A DNA stretch of 64,000 nt from Ktedonosporobacter rubrisoli (GTDB lineage: Bacteria; Chloroflexota; Ktedonobacteria; Ktedonobacterales; Ktedonobacteraceae): NCBI RefSeq assembly GCF_004208415.1, contig NZ_CP035758.1, positions 806,001-870,000 of the forward strand, given 5' to 3'. Below the pieces are notes generated by a model. That model had not been told where the DNA came from and made no database searches. It saw only the letters and a program-made list of their open reading frames with translations. This document shows positions 53,244 to 63,877 of the stretch, piece by piece. Each line of letters begins with the position of its first letter. Position 1 is the stretch's first letter. Both the position numbers and the translations under genes were made by a program.

Positions 53244-53906
53244 TTAGACCGCGCAAAGCCTGTTTGCTGCCAGAGCGTGATACCTAGTATCCAGTTCGAT
53301 GCCAAGATATCTGCGGCCTAAGCTCTTTGCTGCGTGAAGGGTAGAGCCAGAACCGGCAAACGGGTCAAGCACTAGGCCGTCATAGGTTGAAAACGTCTCC
53401 ACCAGTGGCAGAAGCGCCGAGAGGGGTTTCTCGGTCGGATGCAGCCTATTGCCGCTGTAAACGAAGTCAATTACGTCGCCAATCGGGTATTCCGGCTCGT
53501 TCGGATAGCCCTTCGCCAACAGATACGCGCATTCATGCTGGTAACGCAGGTGACGCGAGCCGGAAGTGTAACGCTTCGGAAATACCAGATGCCCAACGAT
53601 GCGGAACCCTGCGGCGCGGAAAGCGTTCATAAAGCGATCTGCCTGCGGCCATCCATAGAAGCTGACGCAGAAGCTATTGCGGGCAAGGACGCGGTACATT
53701 TCGGCAAAGGCCGGTTTCAGCCAAGCATCGTTATCATCGTTCTGGATGCTGCGGCCTGAGCGATCCTGGTATCGGGTAATATAGGGCGGGTCAGTGAGAA
53801 TGAAGTCAACACTTCCGGCTGAAATCTGAGGCATGACACGTAAGCAGTCGCCATGAATAATGGTATTGCTGTTGATAGTTTCAAATGTGAGCGGTGCGGA
53901 AGTCAT
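53244..53906 (-). CDS. N6/N4 DNA methyltransferase
   Basis: A 220-residue adenine or cytosine-N4 methyltransferase. The start at 53,906 follows AAAGGAGAT with good spacing. Motif IV TDPPYITRYQDRSGR comes first and the SAM motif VLDPFAGSGSTLHAAKSLGRRYLGIE last, the beta-type order. LHPTEKPLSAL precedes motif I. No nuclease partner is beside it, so it is likely a solitary plasmid methyltransferase that protects against restriction. An in-frame extension to 54,059 is not supported. Confidence 0.92.
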   Translation of the reverse strand: MTSAPLTFETINSNTIIHGDCLRVMPQISAGSVDFILTDPPYITRYQDRSGRSIQNDDNDAWLKPAFAEMYRVLARNSFCVSFYGWPQADRFMNAFRAAGFRIVGHLVFPKRYTSGSRHLRYQHECAYLLAKGYPNEPEYPIGDVIDFVYSGNRLHPTEKPLSALLPLVETFSTYDGLVLDPFAGSGSTLHAAKSLGRRYLGIELDTRYHALAANRLCAV

Positions 53907-54141
53907 CGGCTTATCTCCTTTTACGTTGTTAGGAACTGCCGAAAAGCGGGAACCGGCGCGGCTGCCAGCTCCGACGCGGGGCACCTGTCTGCACAAGCGA
54001 AGCGCGGAAGATGGGGCGGGAGGAACTGGCATGCCCTGCGGCGGGCTTCCGCTAGACAAGTGACCGAAAACAACGAAAAAGGAATAAGGCGTACCGTTCT
54101 GCCGGTACGGAACCCGTCAGCGGGCAATCTATAGAGAACTG

Positions 54142-54327
54142 TTACTGTGGGTTAGAGAGGGATTGCTGAAAGGCCGCTGCTACGAGCTTCTTCTGCTGCC
54201 TTAGCCAAGCATCCTCGGATGGCGTCAAAGGATGATTGACGAGCAAGATATCCTGCCTCGACTTCGGTAAGGCAGTCGAGGCTGTAACCAAAGGTTTCTT
54301 GCCAGAATATGTCGGATTCTTGTCCAT
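54142..54327 (-). CDS. Possible small protein
   Basis: A 61-codon frame (SRQDILLVNHPLTPSEDAWLR) between the methyltransferase and the ParDE genes. An overlapping frame of 63 codons in another register is equally open (54,152-54,343). Neither has a clear ribosome site; at most one is real. Confidence 0.25.
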   Translation of the reverse strand: MDKNPTYSGKKPLVTASTALPKSRQDILLVNHPLTPSEDAWLRQQKKLVAAAFQQSLSNPQ

Positions 54328-54379
54328 GCTTTGACTTTAGCATATGTATTGCCGCAGGGGTAACAAAAAGTGGAAGGAT

Positions 54380-54664
54380 TCAGCTATGAACAGGTAAATC
54401 CCTGGCGCTATGCGGAATATGCAAAATAACAATGTCGTCGGCCTGGAGTGTATAGAGTATCAGGTAGTTGCCGAAGGGAAGCTTTCGGATGTCCTCACCG
54501 TATTCCGGTGCGAGTGGATATCCTCGCGGTGCGTGGGCGATGTGACGACAACGTTCCCGGATTTCTTGTACGAAAGAAAGGGCACGGGCGGGATTATCGA
54601 GCGCAATATAGTCCGCGATGCTCTCCAGGTCGGTTTCCGCCTGCGCCGTGAAAATACAGAACAT
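54380..54664 (-). CDS. parE: ParE-type toxin
   Basis: A 94-residue RelE/ParE-superfamily toxin: FTAQAETDLESIADYIALDNPARALSFVQEIRE, then APEYGEDIRKLPFGNYLILYTL and VILHIPHSARDL. ParE proteins poison DNA gyrase. The antitoxin gene ends five bases before it. It stabilises the plasmid-like element by killing cells that lose it. Confidence 0.9.
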   Translation of the reverse strand: MFCIFTAQAETDLESIADYIALDNPARALSFVQEIRERCRHIAHAPRGYPLAPEYGEDIRKLPFGNYLILYTLQADDIVILHIPHSARDLPVHS

Positions 54665-54668
54665 GAGG

Positions 54669-54941
54669 TTACTGCATGTCCTGGTATTTTTTCTCCAGGC
54701 GGGTCAATACCTCTTCCGCAGGCTTGGTATTGCCTGCTTTAAGGTCGGCAAGCCCCTGCCGTACCCCTGCTTTGATACTTTCCGCTTCCTGCTGCTGTAA
54801 CTGGCGCTTGTGCTTCCAGTCGCGGATAGCATCCCGGAACACTTCACTGCTGGAGGCGTAATCCCCGGATTCTACGGCAAGCCTGATGGTAGCCGCCATT
54901 TCCACCGGCAAAGCGACGGTCATACGTTCAATTTGTGACAT
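54669..54941 (-). CDS. parD: ParD-type antitoxin
   Basis: A 90-residue ribbon-helix-helix antitoxin: MTVALPVEMAATIRLAVESGDYASSSEVFRDAIRDWKHK, with a charged flexible tail (GNTKPAEEVLTRLEKKYQ) that would wrap the toxin. Start taken at MSQIERMTV (54,941). It binds its own promoter in known systems. Paired with the ParE gene. Confidence 0.9.
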   Translation of the reverse strand: MSQIERMTVALPVEMAATIRLAVESGDYASSSEVFRDAIRDWKHKRQLQQQEAESIKAGVRQGLADLKAGNTKPAEEVLTRLEKKYQDMQ

Positions 54942-55223
54942 AAAGGGCATTATTATATAATTTGAACAATAGTAACACGAATTCATACTTTTTCATACTA
55001 AAATGTGCAAAATCATGCCGCTGCTTCGACCAGCTTTGGCCCTGTAGTCGGGATGACCGTTGCGGATCGCCAGCTCCAATGATAACCATGTCGGGAAAAT
55101 CCACCGGAGGATTCCAATTTCAGCGATCTGAAGGGCCAAAGTCTAGCCAAATGGCGGCGTTACTGATAGAATTGAAGAGAAAATTCCGGCAAATAACGAG
55201 CTGACATATTTGCAAAAACTGGC

Positions 55224-55246
55224 ATTAATCGTTAATTTGCTATACT
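55224..55246 (+). promoter_or_regulatory. Extended -10 promoter of the hsd operon with a small dyad
   Basis: In the 309-bp gap 54,987-55,295, TGCTATACT (55,238-55,246) is an extended -10 about 50 bases before hsdM, and ATTAA-TCG-TTAAT (55,224-55,236) lies just upstream as a possible operator. No other gene is seen in the gap. Confidence 0.6.
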
Positions 55247-55295
55247 GTCGGTGAACAAGCTCGTAATAAACAAATATTAATTTCTAGGACAGACG

Positions 55296-56858
55296 ATGGT
55301 TAGCCAAGAATTAAAAAAGACGCTTTGGGCGGCGGCAGATAAGCTACGTTCCAACATGGACGCAGCCGAGTATAAGCATATTGTCCTCGGCCTTATTTTC
55401 CTCAAATATGTTTCCGACACGTTTTCTGAACGCCAGACAGAGCTGCGCCACAAGTTCACTGATCCCGATGATGAATATTATCTTCCCGACCAGGACAGCC
55501 TGGAAAGAGAACTGGAAGATCGTGACTATTATACGGAGGCCAATGTATTCTGGGTGCCGGAAGATGCACGTTGGGAGAGTATACGCAATAATGCGAAGCA
55601 GCCCAACCTGGGTAAGCTGATAGATGACGCGCTCGTTGCCATTGAGACTGAGAACCCTCGCCTGAAGAATATCCTGGATAAACGCTTTGCCCGGACGGAG
55701 TTGGAACCTGGCAGGCTGGGCGAGCTGGTTGACCTTATTTCCAAAATTGGTTTTGGGGGAAAGGAAAAAGCTCGTGACGTATTGGGCGAGGTCTATGAGT
55801 ATTTCCTCGGCCAGTTTGCCACCGCTGAAGGAAAGAAGGGTGGGCAGTTCTATACTCCTGCCTCTGTTGTCAAAGTGATTGTGGAAATCATCGCACCACA
55901 TAGAGGCAAGGTATATGATCCCTGCTGCGGCTCCGGCGGGATGTTTGTACAGTCTGAGAAATTCATCGAATCTCATGGCGGGAGATTTGGCGACATCAGC
56001 ATTTACGGGCAGGAAGGCAATCCTACGACCTGGAGGCTGGTGGCAATGAACCTCGCTATCAGGGGAATGGATTTCAACCTGGGCAAAGAGCCTGCTGATA
56101 GTTTCACCCGCGATCAGCACCCAGACTTACGGGCGGATTATATTATGGCGAATCCTCCTTTTAATATCTCCGACTGGTGGAATGAAAAACTGACTGGGGA
56201 CGCACGCTGGGAGTATGGTACTCCGCCTGCTGGCAATGCAAACTATGCGTGGCTGTCACATATTTTGTATCACCTGAAACTTTCCGGTTTGGCAGGCGTC
56301 GTGTTGGCAAATGGTTCTATGTCTTCTACCCAGAACAGCGAGGGGGCAATCCGCAAAGAAATGATCGAGCGTGATGTCGTGGATTGCATGGTGGCCTTGC
56401 CCTCACAACTTTTCTTCAATACACAGATTCCGGCTTGCCTCTGGTTCCTGGCAAAAGATAAACGCACTAATGGTCGTGACCGGCGCGGAGAAACCTTATT
56501 CATTGACGCCCGCAAGTTGGGACGTATGGATACCCGCGTAACTCGTGTGTTTGATAACGAGGATATTACCAAAATTGCAACTGTTTACCATGCTTGGCGA
56601 GCAGATAGCGAAACCACAGAAAAATACCAGGACATTCCTGGCTTTGCATATGCTGCTAAAAAAGAGGAGATTAAGGAGAACGGTTATGTTCTTACGCCAG
56701 GGCGCTATGTTGGAGCAGAAGAAACTGAAGATGATGACGGAGCTTTTGGTGAAAAGATGGTCTATTTAACACAACAACTAAAAGAACAGATGGAAGAAGG
56801 GGAGAGCCTGGACAATGAAATCCGCCAGCAACTTAAGAAGGTGGGGTATGGATTCTGA
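55296..56858 (+). CDS. hsdM: Type I restriction-modification methyltransferase subunit
   Basis: A 520-residue HsdM. The N-terminal helical domain is ELKKTLWAAADKLRSNMDAAEYKHIVLGLIFLKYVSD. The SAM motif is VYDPCCGSGGMFVQSEKF (about residue 207) and the catalytic motif IMANPPFNISDWW (about 286), so it makes N6-methyladenine. Length is normal. The stop overlaps the start of hsdS. Two HsdM, one HsdS and two HsdR form the restriction enzyme. Confidence 0.96.
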   Translation: MVSQELKKTLWAAADKLRSNMDAAEYKHIVLGLIFLKYVSDTFSERQTELRHKFTDPDDEYYLPDQDSLERELEDRDYYTEANVFWVPEDARWESIRNNAKQPNLGKLIDDALVAIETENPRLKNILDKRFARTELEPGRLGELVDLISKIGFGGKEKARDVLGEVYEYFLGQFATAEGKKGGQFYTPASVVKVIVEIIAPHRGKVYDPCCGSGGMFVQSEKFIESHGGRFGDISIYGQEGNPTTWRLVAMNLAIRGMDFNLGKEPADSFTRDQHPDLRADYIMANPPFNISDWWNEKLTGDARWEYGTPPAGNANYAWLSHILYHLKLSGLAGVVLANGSMSSTQNSEGAIRKEMIERDVVDCMVALPSQLFFNTQIPACLWFLAKDKRTNGRDRRGETLFIDARKLGRMDTRVTRVFDNEDITKIATVYHAWRADSETTEKYQDIPGFAYAAKKEEIKENGYVLTPGRYVGAEETEDDDGAFGEKMVYLTQQLKEQMEEGESLDNEIRQQLKKVGYGF

Positions 56859-58204
56859 TGAGCGAATACCTATTTAAAGACATTCTGCTAGAAACAAAGG
56901 ATGGCGAATGGGGAAAAGGAGAACCGGGGGAAGATCTTGTCAGAATGAAGGTTATCCGGGGAACTGATTTTGAGGCCGTCAGAAATTTTCGGCTCGACGA
57001 CGTTCCAGAACGATTTATTCCTCGCCATATTGCAGAGCGTAAATCTCTCAAGCCATACGATATTCTTCTTGAAACGGCGGGTGGTACGAAAGACCAACCT
57101 ACAGGCCGTTCTGTGATTCTGAAACCTGAACTTTTTAATAAAACAGATTTGCCTATCACTTGCGCAAGTTTCAGTCGTTTCTTGAGAGTTCATTCTGATA
57201 TTGCAGACCCAGAGTATATATTCTGGTGGCTTCAATATATGTATGAAAGCAGAAGGATAGAAGTCTTCCATGTACAGCATACAGGCGTTGCACGTTTCCA
57301 ATATACACTATTTGCAACCACAACAAGTATCAACTTGCCTCCGAACGATGAACAACGCGAAGTCGTAAGGCTTCTTTCCTGCCTTGATAAGAGAATTGAA
57401 CTGAACCAGCGTATGAATAAGACGCTTGAAGGCATAGCACAGACGCTTTTCAAATCATGGTTCGTGAATTTTGATCCAGTAAAAGCCAAAGCCGAAGGGC
57501 GCAAGCCTGAAGGCATGGATGAAGCTACTGTTGCACTGTTTCCTTCAACTTTCATTGAATCCATACTTGGACCTATTCCAAAGGGATGGGCAATAAGCGA
57601 AATAGGAAAAGAAGTTGAAGTAGTAGGAGGTTCAACACCGAGCACGCAAGAAGCAGCTTACTGGGAGAATGGTGATTTTTACTGGGCTACACCTAAAGAC
57701 CTTTCTAAACTAAAATCTCCAATTCTACTTGATACAGAACGTAAAATTACGGAGCTTGGAGTAAGACAAATCGCTTCGGGTCAATTACCTATTGACACGA
57801 TTCTTCTCTCTTCTCGCGCACCAGTAGGATATATAGCGTTAGCAAAGGTTCCTACTTCGATAAATCAAGGTTTTATTGCAATGAAGTGCACCAAAGAGCT
57901 TTCTTCATATTTTGTTTTAAATTGGACATACCATACATTAGAAGAAATTAAAGCGCGGGCTACAGGGACTACTTTTGCGGAAATCAGCAAATCTGTTTTC
58001 AGACCTATCAAGGTTATAGTTCCCAGCAAATCTATAATCCAAGAGTTTAATAGTATTGCCAAACCAATTTACGATAGAATAGCAGAAAATGATCTCAACA
58101 TATCTTCTTTAATGAATCTTCGCAATTTACTACTTCCTCGCCTCATCTCTGGCAAACTGCGGGTAGACAAGGTTAGTGAAACAGTAGAGGCATTGGCACT
58201 ATGA
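56858..58204 (+). CDS. hsdS: Type I restriction-modification specificity subunit
   Basis: A 448-residue HsdS with two target-recognition domains. The first covers residues 1-180; the central conserved helix is [48 protein letters not shown]; the second follows from [21 protein letters not shown], and the end is [14 protein letters not shown]. It sets the bipartite DNA target. AT content rises in the second domain, a usual sign of exchange of recognition domains. It overlaps hsdR by four bases. Confidence 0.94.
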   Translation: MSEYLFKDILLETKDGEWGKGEPGEDLVRMKVIRGTDFEAVRNFRLDDVPERFIPRHIAERKSLKPYDILLETAGGTKDQPTGRSVILKPELFNKTDLPITCASFSRFLRVHSDIADPEYIFWWLQYMYESRRIEVFHVQHTGVARFQYTLFATTTSINLPPNDEQREVVRLLSCLDKRIELNQRMNKTLEGIAQTLFKSWFVNFDPVKAKAEGRKPEGMDEATVALFPSTFIESILGPIPKGWAISEIGKEVEVVGGSTPSTQEAAYWENGDFYWATPKDLSKLKSPILLDTERKITELGVRQIASGQLPIDTILLSSRAPVGYIALAKVPTSINQGFIAMKCTKELSSYFVLNWTYHTLEEIKARATGTTFAEISKSVFRPIKVIVPSKSIIQEFNSIAKPIYDRIAENDLNISSLMNLRNLLLPRLISGKLRVDKVSETVEALAL

Positions 58205-61200
58205 CACACATCACGGAAGATCAGCTTGAACAAGCGGCATTGGGCTGGTTCCGGGAACTAGGCTATCAGGTGGTCTTCGGCCCGGACATAGCCCCACCGC
58301 CAGACGGAACTGCACCTGAGCGCGATAATTACCGCCAGACCATCCTTATGGAGCGCCTGAAAACCCGGCTCCAGATTATCAATCCGGCCATTCCTGCGGC
58401 TGCCATAGATGATGCTATTCACCAGATTCTTGCACCAAACCTGCCCACTGTGATCCAGATTAACCGGCAGTTCCACCACTGGCTGCGCGATGGCGTCAAG
58501 ATACAATATCAGCGGGGTAACGAGACTGTGGGTGATCAGGTCTATCTGGTGGATTTCACTGAACCGACAAAGAATGACTGGCTAGTGGTCAACCAATTTT
58601 CCATTCGAGGCACTCAACATACGCGCCGCCCTGACATTATCGTCTTCCTGAACGGACTGCCGGTAGCCGTGTTGGAGCTGAAGAACCCTGCTGATGAGGA
58701 AGCCGATATCTGGAAAGCTTTCGACCAGCTTCAAACCTACAAAGAGCATATCCCCGACTTGTTCAACACCAATGAAATGCTGATTATCTCCGATGGCGTA
58801 ACAGCTCGCATGGGGTCATTGACTGCCGATAAGGAGCGCTTCTCCACCTGGCGCACCATTGACGGCCACGCTATTGACCCGCTAGGCACAATGAGAGAAC
58901 TGGAAACGCTGATAAAAGGCGTCTTCAACAAGGAATTTCTACTGGATTACCTCCAGAACTATATCCTTTTTGAGGAAGATAAAGAAGGAATCGTCAAAAA
59001 AATCGCCGGATATCACCAGTTCCATGCAGTACGATTGGCTATGACCAGGACGCTTGCCGCCGCTGCGGTTGACGGCGACCGCAAGGCTGGCGTGGTATGG
59101 CATACGCAAGGCTCCGGCAAGAGCATCTCTATGGCCTGTTATGCTGGTAAGGTCATGACGAACCCGGAAATGAAGAATCCGACTATCGTCGTCGTTACCG
59201 ACAGGAACGACCTGGACGGCCAGCTTTTCGGCACCTTCAGTATGGCAAAGGATTTACTCCGCGAAACGCCAGCACAGGCTGATAACCGCAAAGGCTTACG
59301 GGAATTGCTTGCTAACCGGCCATCGGGCGGTATTATCTTTACCACCATCCAGAAATTCACGCCGGGTGAGGATGAGGATAGCTTTCCCTTGCTATCCGAG
59401 CGGCATAATATCGTCGTTATCTGTGATGAAGCTCACCGTACTCAATATGGCCTGGAAGCCCGCCTGAACAAAAAAGGCGAGTTTGAATACGGGTATGCAA
59501 AGCATATGCGCGATGCCCTGCCCAATGCAACCTTCATTGCCTTCACAGGAACGCCTGTTTCCCAGACCGACCGTGACACGCGGGCGGTATTTGGGCCGGA
59601 TATCCATGTCTATGATATGGAGCAGGCGGAAAAAGACCAGGCCACGGTTAAAATCTACTATGAGGGACGGCTCGCCAAGCTGGAGCTGAACGATGACGAA
59701 AATCTTCGGATTGACGAAGAAGTCGAGGAGCTGACGGAAGACCAGGAGGAAAGCGCGGCTGCAAAGACCAAATCCCGCTGGGCGGCACTCGAAAAACTGG
59801 TCGGAACAGAACCACGCTTAAAGCAAATCGCCGCCGATATCGTACAGCATTTTGAAAATAGGCTCAGGGTTATTGACGGGAAAGCAATGGTCGTCGCCAT
59901 GAGCCGTGACATCTGCGCCCGCCTGTATAATGCTATCATTGAGTTACGCCCCGAATGGCACGATGATGACCCCAAAAAGGGTGTCATAAAGATAGTTATG
60001 ACAGGTTCCGCCAGCGATAAAGCCATCTTGCGCCCTCATCTGTACTCCAAGCAAGTCAAAAAGGATTTGGAGCAACGGTTTAAAGACCCTGGTGATCCCT
60101 TCAAAATCGTCATTGTGCGGGACATGTGGCTTACAGGCTTTGATGCACCCTGCCTGCATACCATGTACATTGATAAGCCCATGCGTGGGCATAGCTTAAT
60201 GCAAGCCATAGCCCGCGTGAATCGTGTCTTTAAGGATAAACCTGGTGGTCTGGTTGTCGATTATATCGGCATCGCAAACGAACTGCGTGAAGCGCTGAAC
60301 GAATACACTGCCAGTGGCGGAAAAGGGGAGCCAACGGAAGTTATTGAGAAAGCCTTTGATTTCTTCCTTGAAAAACTCAGCGTAGCGCGTGGCATGATGC
60401 ATGGCTTTGATTATTCGGATTATGAAACCGATGCCTTTGAGCTATTACCTGGCGCGGCGGATCATATCCTGGGTCAGAAAGATGGGCTGAAACGCTTTGC
60501 CGATTGCGTCAGTGCCATGAGCCAGGCGTTTGCCTTATGCAGTACCTATGAAGACGCGATTCCACACCGGGAAGAAGTGGCCTTCCTGCAAGCCATTAGA
60601 GCCGCTATTACCAAGCACGACACCGCATCCAGCAAAATTGATGATGAGCGGCGGGAACATGCGCTCAGGCAAATTGTCAGCAAAGCGATTGCCGCAGACG
60701 GAGTGGTGGATATCTTCGCAGCGGCAGGGCTGAAGAACCCGAATATCGGACTTTTATCCGATGATTTTCTCAATGATGTACGCCTGCTTCCTCATAAGAA
60801 TCTGGCGGTGGAGCTGCTGGAACGACTGCTCAAGAATGATATTCAATCCCGTTTTAAGAACAATGTAGTGCAAAATAAGAAATTCTCCGATCTCTTGCAG
60901 CAATCCCTCAACAAATACCGCAACCGCTCTATTGAAACGGCCCAGGTGATCGAAGAATTGATAGCGATGGCCCAGGAATTTAAGGCAGCGGCGGAACGTG
61001 GCGAGGATTTAGGATTAAGTGCCGAGGAAATAGCATTTTACGATGCCCTGGAAACAAATCAGGCAGCAGTAAGGGAATTGGGTGATGCGGTGCTTAGGAA
61101 AATTGCGACAGAACTCACTACCCAACTGCGTAAAAATATATCGGTTGATTGGTCTGTACGCGATACAGTCAGGGCAAGGCTGAGGCTTTTAGTAAAGCGG

Positions 61201-61296
61201 ATACTACGAAAATACAAATATCCGCCTGATTTAGAGCAACGCGCCATTGATTTAGTGCTCCAGCAAGCTGAAACATTATCGGCAACCTGGGTATAG
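58201..61296 (+). CDS. hsdR: Type I restriction-modification endonuclease/translocase subunit
   Basis: A 1,031-residue HsdR. The nuclease domain has [22 protein letters not shown] (D...ExK, about residue 140-165). The motor domain has Walker [26 protein letters not shown], the DEAH box [12 protein letters not shown] and motif [11 protein letters not shown]. The C-terminal helical part docks on HsdM. All key residues are present, so the system is probably functional. Restricts unmodified foreign DNA. Confidence 0.96.
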   Translation: MTHITEDQLEQAALGWFRELGYQVVFGPDIAPPPDGTAPERDNYRQTILMERLKTRLQIINPAIPAAAIDDAIHQILAPNLPTVIQINRQFHHWLRDGVKIQYQRGNETVGDQVYLVDFTEPTKNDWLVVNQFSIRGTQHTRRPDIIVFLNGLPVAVLELKNPADEEADIWKAFDQLQTYKEHIPDLFNTNEMLIISDGVTARMGSLTADKERFSTWRTIDGHAIDPLGTMRELETLIKGVFNKEFLLDYLQNYILFEEDKEGIVKKIAGYHQFHAVRLAMTRTLAAAAVDGDRKAGVVWHTQGSGKSISMACYAGKVMTNPEMKNPTIVVVTDRNDLDGQLFGTFSMAKDLLRETPAQADNRKGLRELLANRPSGGIIFTTIQKFTPGEDEDSFPLLSERHNIVVICDEAHRTQYGLEARLNKKGEFEYGYAKHMRDALPNATFIAFTGTPVSQTDRDTRAVFGPDIHVYDMEQAEKDQATVKIYYEGRLAKLELNDDENLRIDEEVEELTEDQEESAAAKTKSRWAALEKLVGTEPRLKQIAADIVQHFENRLRVIDGKAMVVAMSRDICARLYNAIIELRPEWHDDDPKKGVIKIVMTGSASDKAILRPHLYSKQVKKDLEQRFKDPGDPFKIVIVRDMWLTGFDAPCLHTMYIDKPMRGHSLMQAIARVNRVFKDKPGGLVVDYIGIANELREALNEYTASGGKGEPTEVIEKAFDFFLEKLSVARGMMHGFDYSDYETDAFELLPGAADHILGQKDGLKRFADCVSAMSQAFALCSTYEDAIPHREEVAFLQAIRAAITKHDTASSKIDDERREHALRQIVSKAIAADGVVDIFAAAGLKNPNIGLLSDDFLNDVRLLPHKNLAVELLERLLKNDIQSRFKNNVVQNKKFSDLLQQSLNKYRNRSIETAQVIEELIAMAQEFKAAAERGEDLGLSAEEIAFYDALETNQAAVRELGDAVLRKIATELTTQLRKNISVDWSVRDTVRARLRLLVKRILRKYKYPPDLEQRAIDLVLQQAETLSATWV

Positions 61297-61302
61297 CTAC
61301 GG

Positions 61303-61360
61303 CTACGCCGCCGTTTCGGCCACCCATACCTTTGCTTTGTCCCCCTCGGCGGTCAGGCAA
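61303..61360 (-). pseudogene. Short C-terminal fragment of a duplicated gene
   Basis: The minus strand ends TAEGDKAKVWVAETAA-stop. Its last 30 bases closely match the end of the partial gene at 63,878 (VRARVAEPAA-stop). It is a remnant of that gene's 3' end. Confidence 0.4.
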
Positions 61361-61366
61361 TGCATT

Positions 61367-62611
61367 TTAACTTGCTATCGGCAATTCGGTTATCTGAGTG
61401 GTGTAATTCTGGCTTTTCATACTGCGCATCATCTGCCATTCCTGTTTTATGCCTGCTGCCGCATAAAACAGGGTATTGTCTCCGTACTTCCTGTTTACTT
61501 TATCGAGAGCAATCATAATCGTTTCCTGCTTCTTCTCATCGTTGGAAGTTAACAGGTCAAACTGCCGCTGACTTGCTGGCTTAAGCTCTAACAGTATGAT
61601 ACCGCCCTTGCGGTAGCGGTAGCCCGCCTTAAATATCTTCCTCACTGCCGAAACGGTCGCCTTTATAATATCGGGTGTATAACAGGTTTCTTTCGGCAGA
61701 TTTACCACACAGGACGGATGATACTGTGCGCCGTTGAATCTGCTGGTTTCAAAATAAACAAGTATATCCCTGGTAACTTCCTTCTGCTCCCGCAAACGTT
61801 CCGCTGCGCGTGTAGCATAGTATGTCATCGCCTCTTCCATATCCTTAAGCGTGGTTATGAAATAGCCGAAGGAACGGGAACATATTATCTGCTGCTTTGC
61901 TGGCGGCTGTGCTTCAAGCGGGATGCAGGGTATACCTTTTAGCTCATATACCATACGCAGGCCAGTTATCGTCATCTTCTTGCGTACCCAACTATCAGGC
62001 ATGTTTCTTAGTTCCCAGGCGGTGCGGATGCCCCTTTGCAGGAGCATTTCAAGCCGCTTATTTCCTACTCCCCATATATCCTCTACCGGAAAGCTTCTTA
62101 ATGCCTCCTCGATTTTCTGTGGGGTATCGAGCAGGACAACCCCGGAGCTTTTCTTGGCGATCTTATTCGCAACCTTTGCCAGTGTCTTTGAAGGGGCGAT
62201 GCCGACCGAAACAGGGATATGCGTCCATTTTTTTACCGTGTCACGGATGGTATTTCCGTAGGCCAGCAGATCATAACTCTTGAATGCTTTCAGATCTGCA
62301 AAGACTTCATCAATCGAATAAATTTCAATATCAGTGGTCAGCTCGCGCAAAGTCTGCACCACACGGCGGCTAAAATCGCCGTATAAGGTGTAGTTGCTGG
62401 AGAACACCGCCACATTGTGCTTCTTCAGCACATCCTTGATTTCAAAATAAGGCATTCCCAAATCAAGGCCAAGTGCTTTTGCTTCATTGCTCTTGGCTAT
62501 CACCATACCATCGTTGTTAGAAAGCACCACAACCGGCTTGCCGTTTAGCTTGGGCTGAAACACACGCTCACACGACGCATAGAAATTATTGCAGTCGATA
62601 AGGGCGAACAT
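61367..62611 (-). CDS. umuC: Y-family DNA polymerase, UmuC type
   Basis: A 414-residue translesion polymerase. [34 protein letters not shown] and [13 protein letters not shown] carry the catalytic acidic residues; [31 protein letters not shown] is the thumb helix-hairpin region. Length fits UmuC of polymerase V. Its start is six bases from the umuD stop, in an operon SRAP-umuD-umuC. It should copy damaged templates and raise mutation rate. Confidence 0.95.
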   Translation of the reverse strand: MFALIDCNNFYASCERVFQPKLNGKPVVVLSNNDGMVIAKSNEAKALGLDLGMPYFEIKDVLKKHNVAVFSSNYTLYGDFSRRVVQTLRELTTDIEIYSIDEVFADLKAFKSYDLLAYGNTIRDTVKKWTHIPVSVGIAPSKTLAKVANKIAKKSSGVVLLDTPQKIEEALRSFPVEDIWGVGNKRLEMLLQRGIRTAWELRNMPDSWVRKKMTITGLRMVYELKGIPCIPLEAQPPAKQQIICSRSFGYFITTLKDMEEAMTYYATRAAERLREQKEVTRDILVYFETSRFNGAQYHPSCVVNLPKETCYTPDIIKATVSAVRKIFKAGYRYRKGGIILLELKPASQRQFDLLTSNDEKKQETIMIALDKVNRKYGDNTLFYAAAGIKQEWQMMRSMKSQNYTTQITELPIAS

Positions 62612-62616
62612 AAGCC

Positions 62617-63108
62617 TTATTCCAGAGTGGGTATTTTAAAGGGCTTGGTATTGCGGGATTGGGTCTTGCGTATTAATCCATCGTAGCGACCAAAAATACT
62701 GAAATCCATTTCCTCGGTTATCTTGATGGGTTTGAATTCAGGATTGGCAGGCACTAGCCATACCTGGTTTTTCACTTTGCGATAATACTTGCACGTATAT
62801 TCACCCAGGACGGAAGCGACGACAATATGGCCGTCCTGTACCTCCAATGCGCTATCGACAATAATAATATCGTCATTGAATATTCCGGCTTCTATCATGG
62901 AATTGCCACCAATTCTGAAGAGGAACACCGAAGCGCGGCGATGCCCCAGCATGAAGTTAGTTATATCAAGCTCTTGCTCCATGTAATCCTGGGCAGCAGA
63001 GGGATAACCGGCAGGCACCTGAAATATGGGCCGGAGGACAGGCGCGGAATATACCGGCTTCAATAGCGTTGCCGTATCTAACGGTCTAGCTACAGAGAGT
63101 TTATGCAT
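62617..63108 (-). CDS. umuD: UmuD-type S24 autoprotease
   Basis: A 163-residue UmuD. The self-cleavage site is in [19 protein letters not shown] (Ala-Gly). The catalytic Ser is in [13 protein letters not shown] and the Lys in [16 protein letters not shown]. Length is somewhat longer at both ends than E. coli UmuD. The start overlaps the SRAP gene by 19 bases, so it is co-translated with it. The processed form activates UmuC. Confidence 0.93.
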   Translation of the reverse strand: MHKLSVARPLDTATLLKPVYSAPVLRPIFQVPAGYPSAAQDYMEQELDITNFMLGHRRASVFLFRIGGNSMIEAGIFNDDIIIVDSALEVQDGHIVVASVLGEYTCKYYRKVKNQVWLVPANPEFKPIKITEEMDFSIFGRYDGLIRKTQSRNTKPFKIPTLE

Positions 63109-63716
63109 ATGATGTCCTTGTTGCTGGGGCTATTTACCGCCTTGCTGACTTTCCATGATTGCATCAAAGAAGCAGGGAACGGTTCCACCAGCAATTTCAA
63201 AGTTTCGACGGTAGAATTAGGAGCAAGCCATTGATAGACGGCATTATGACCTAAAATAACAGGCATTCTGCCATGTATGGGCTGCACTAACTCATTAGCA
63301 CTTACGGTCAGTATTGTAAAGCAAAGGCCAGTTCTGCCTTGCATCCATAATCCTGCAAAAGAAAAAATTCCCTGCTTAGGGCTGAAATAATAAGGCTGCC
63401 TGTCCTTTGGGCTAACTTTCTCCCACTCATAAAATCCATCGGCGGGAATAACGCAGCGTCTAAACTTGAAATCCTCTCTGGTAGCCGCTTTCTCGGATTG
63501 GACGTTTAACAGGAGAAATGACTTGCCCTTTATGGTCATAGGCATACCGAATCTGGCAAGTTTCAGCTCCCTTTCCTGGGAGGTAGTTTCGATAATGACC
63601 GGAGCGAGTTCTGTGGGCGCTATGTTGTAACTACCAGGCCATTCTATATTGCCTTCGGCTGCATAGAGTTGTTTTAACTCCGTAATCTTACGAGCCTGCC
63701 CAAAGCGACCGCACAT
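63090..63716 (-). CDS. SRAP/YedK-family abasic-site crosslinking protein
   Basis: A 208-residue SRAP-domain protein starting MCGRFGQ, with the catalytic Cys2 that bonds covalently to abasic sites in single-stranded DNA after removal of Met. SYNIAPTELAPVI, FRRCVIPADGFYEWEK and HGRMPVIL are the other active-site motifs (Asn, Glu, His). It overlaps umuD and leads the operon, linking abasic-site shielding and translesion synthesis. AT-rich 63,717-63,877 upstream should hold the promoter; no LexA box was recognised. Confidence 0.95.
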   Translation of the reverse strand: MCGRFGQARKITELKQLYAAEGNIEWPGSYNIAPTELAPVIIETTSQERELKLARFGMPMTIKGKSFLLLNVQSEKAATREDFKFRRCVIPADGFYEWEKVSPKDRQPYYFSPKQGIFSFAGLWMQGRTGLCFTILTVSANELVQPIHGRMPVILGHNAVYQWLAPNSTVETLKLLVEPFPASLMQSWKVSKAVNSPSNKDIICINSL

Positions 63717-63877
63717 GGCTTAATTCCATCTTCTTTATTCTTTAGTAGAATAGCACGGTATCAGGAATGAACTTAAAGAAGCGATTAACATTTTTTTTAT
63801 AAAAAATATAATCCAATTTCAGCACGCAGCAATAACTGTCATGAAATAGTCGTCATTATGAGGTATATCCCCTTAGC

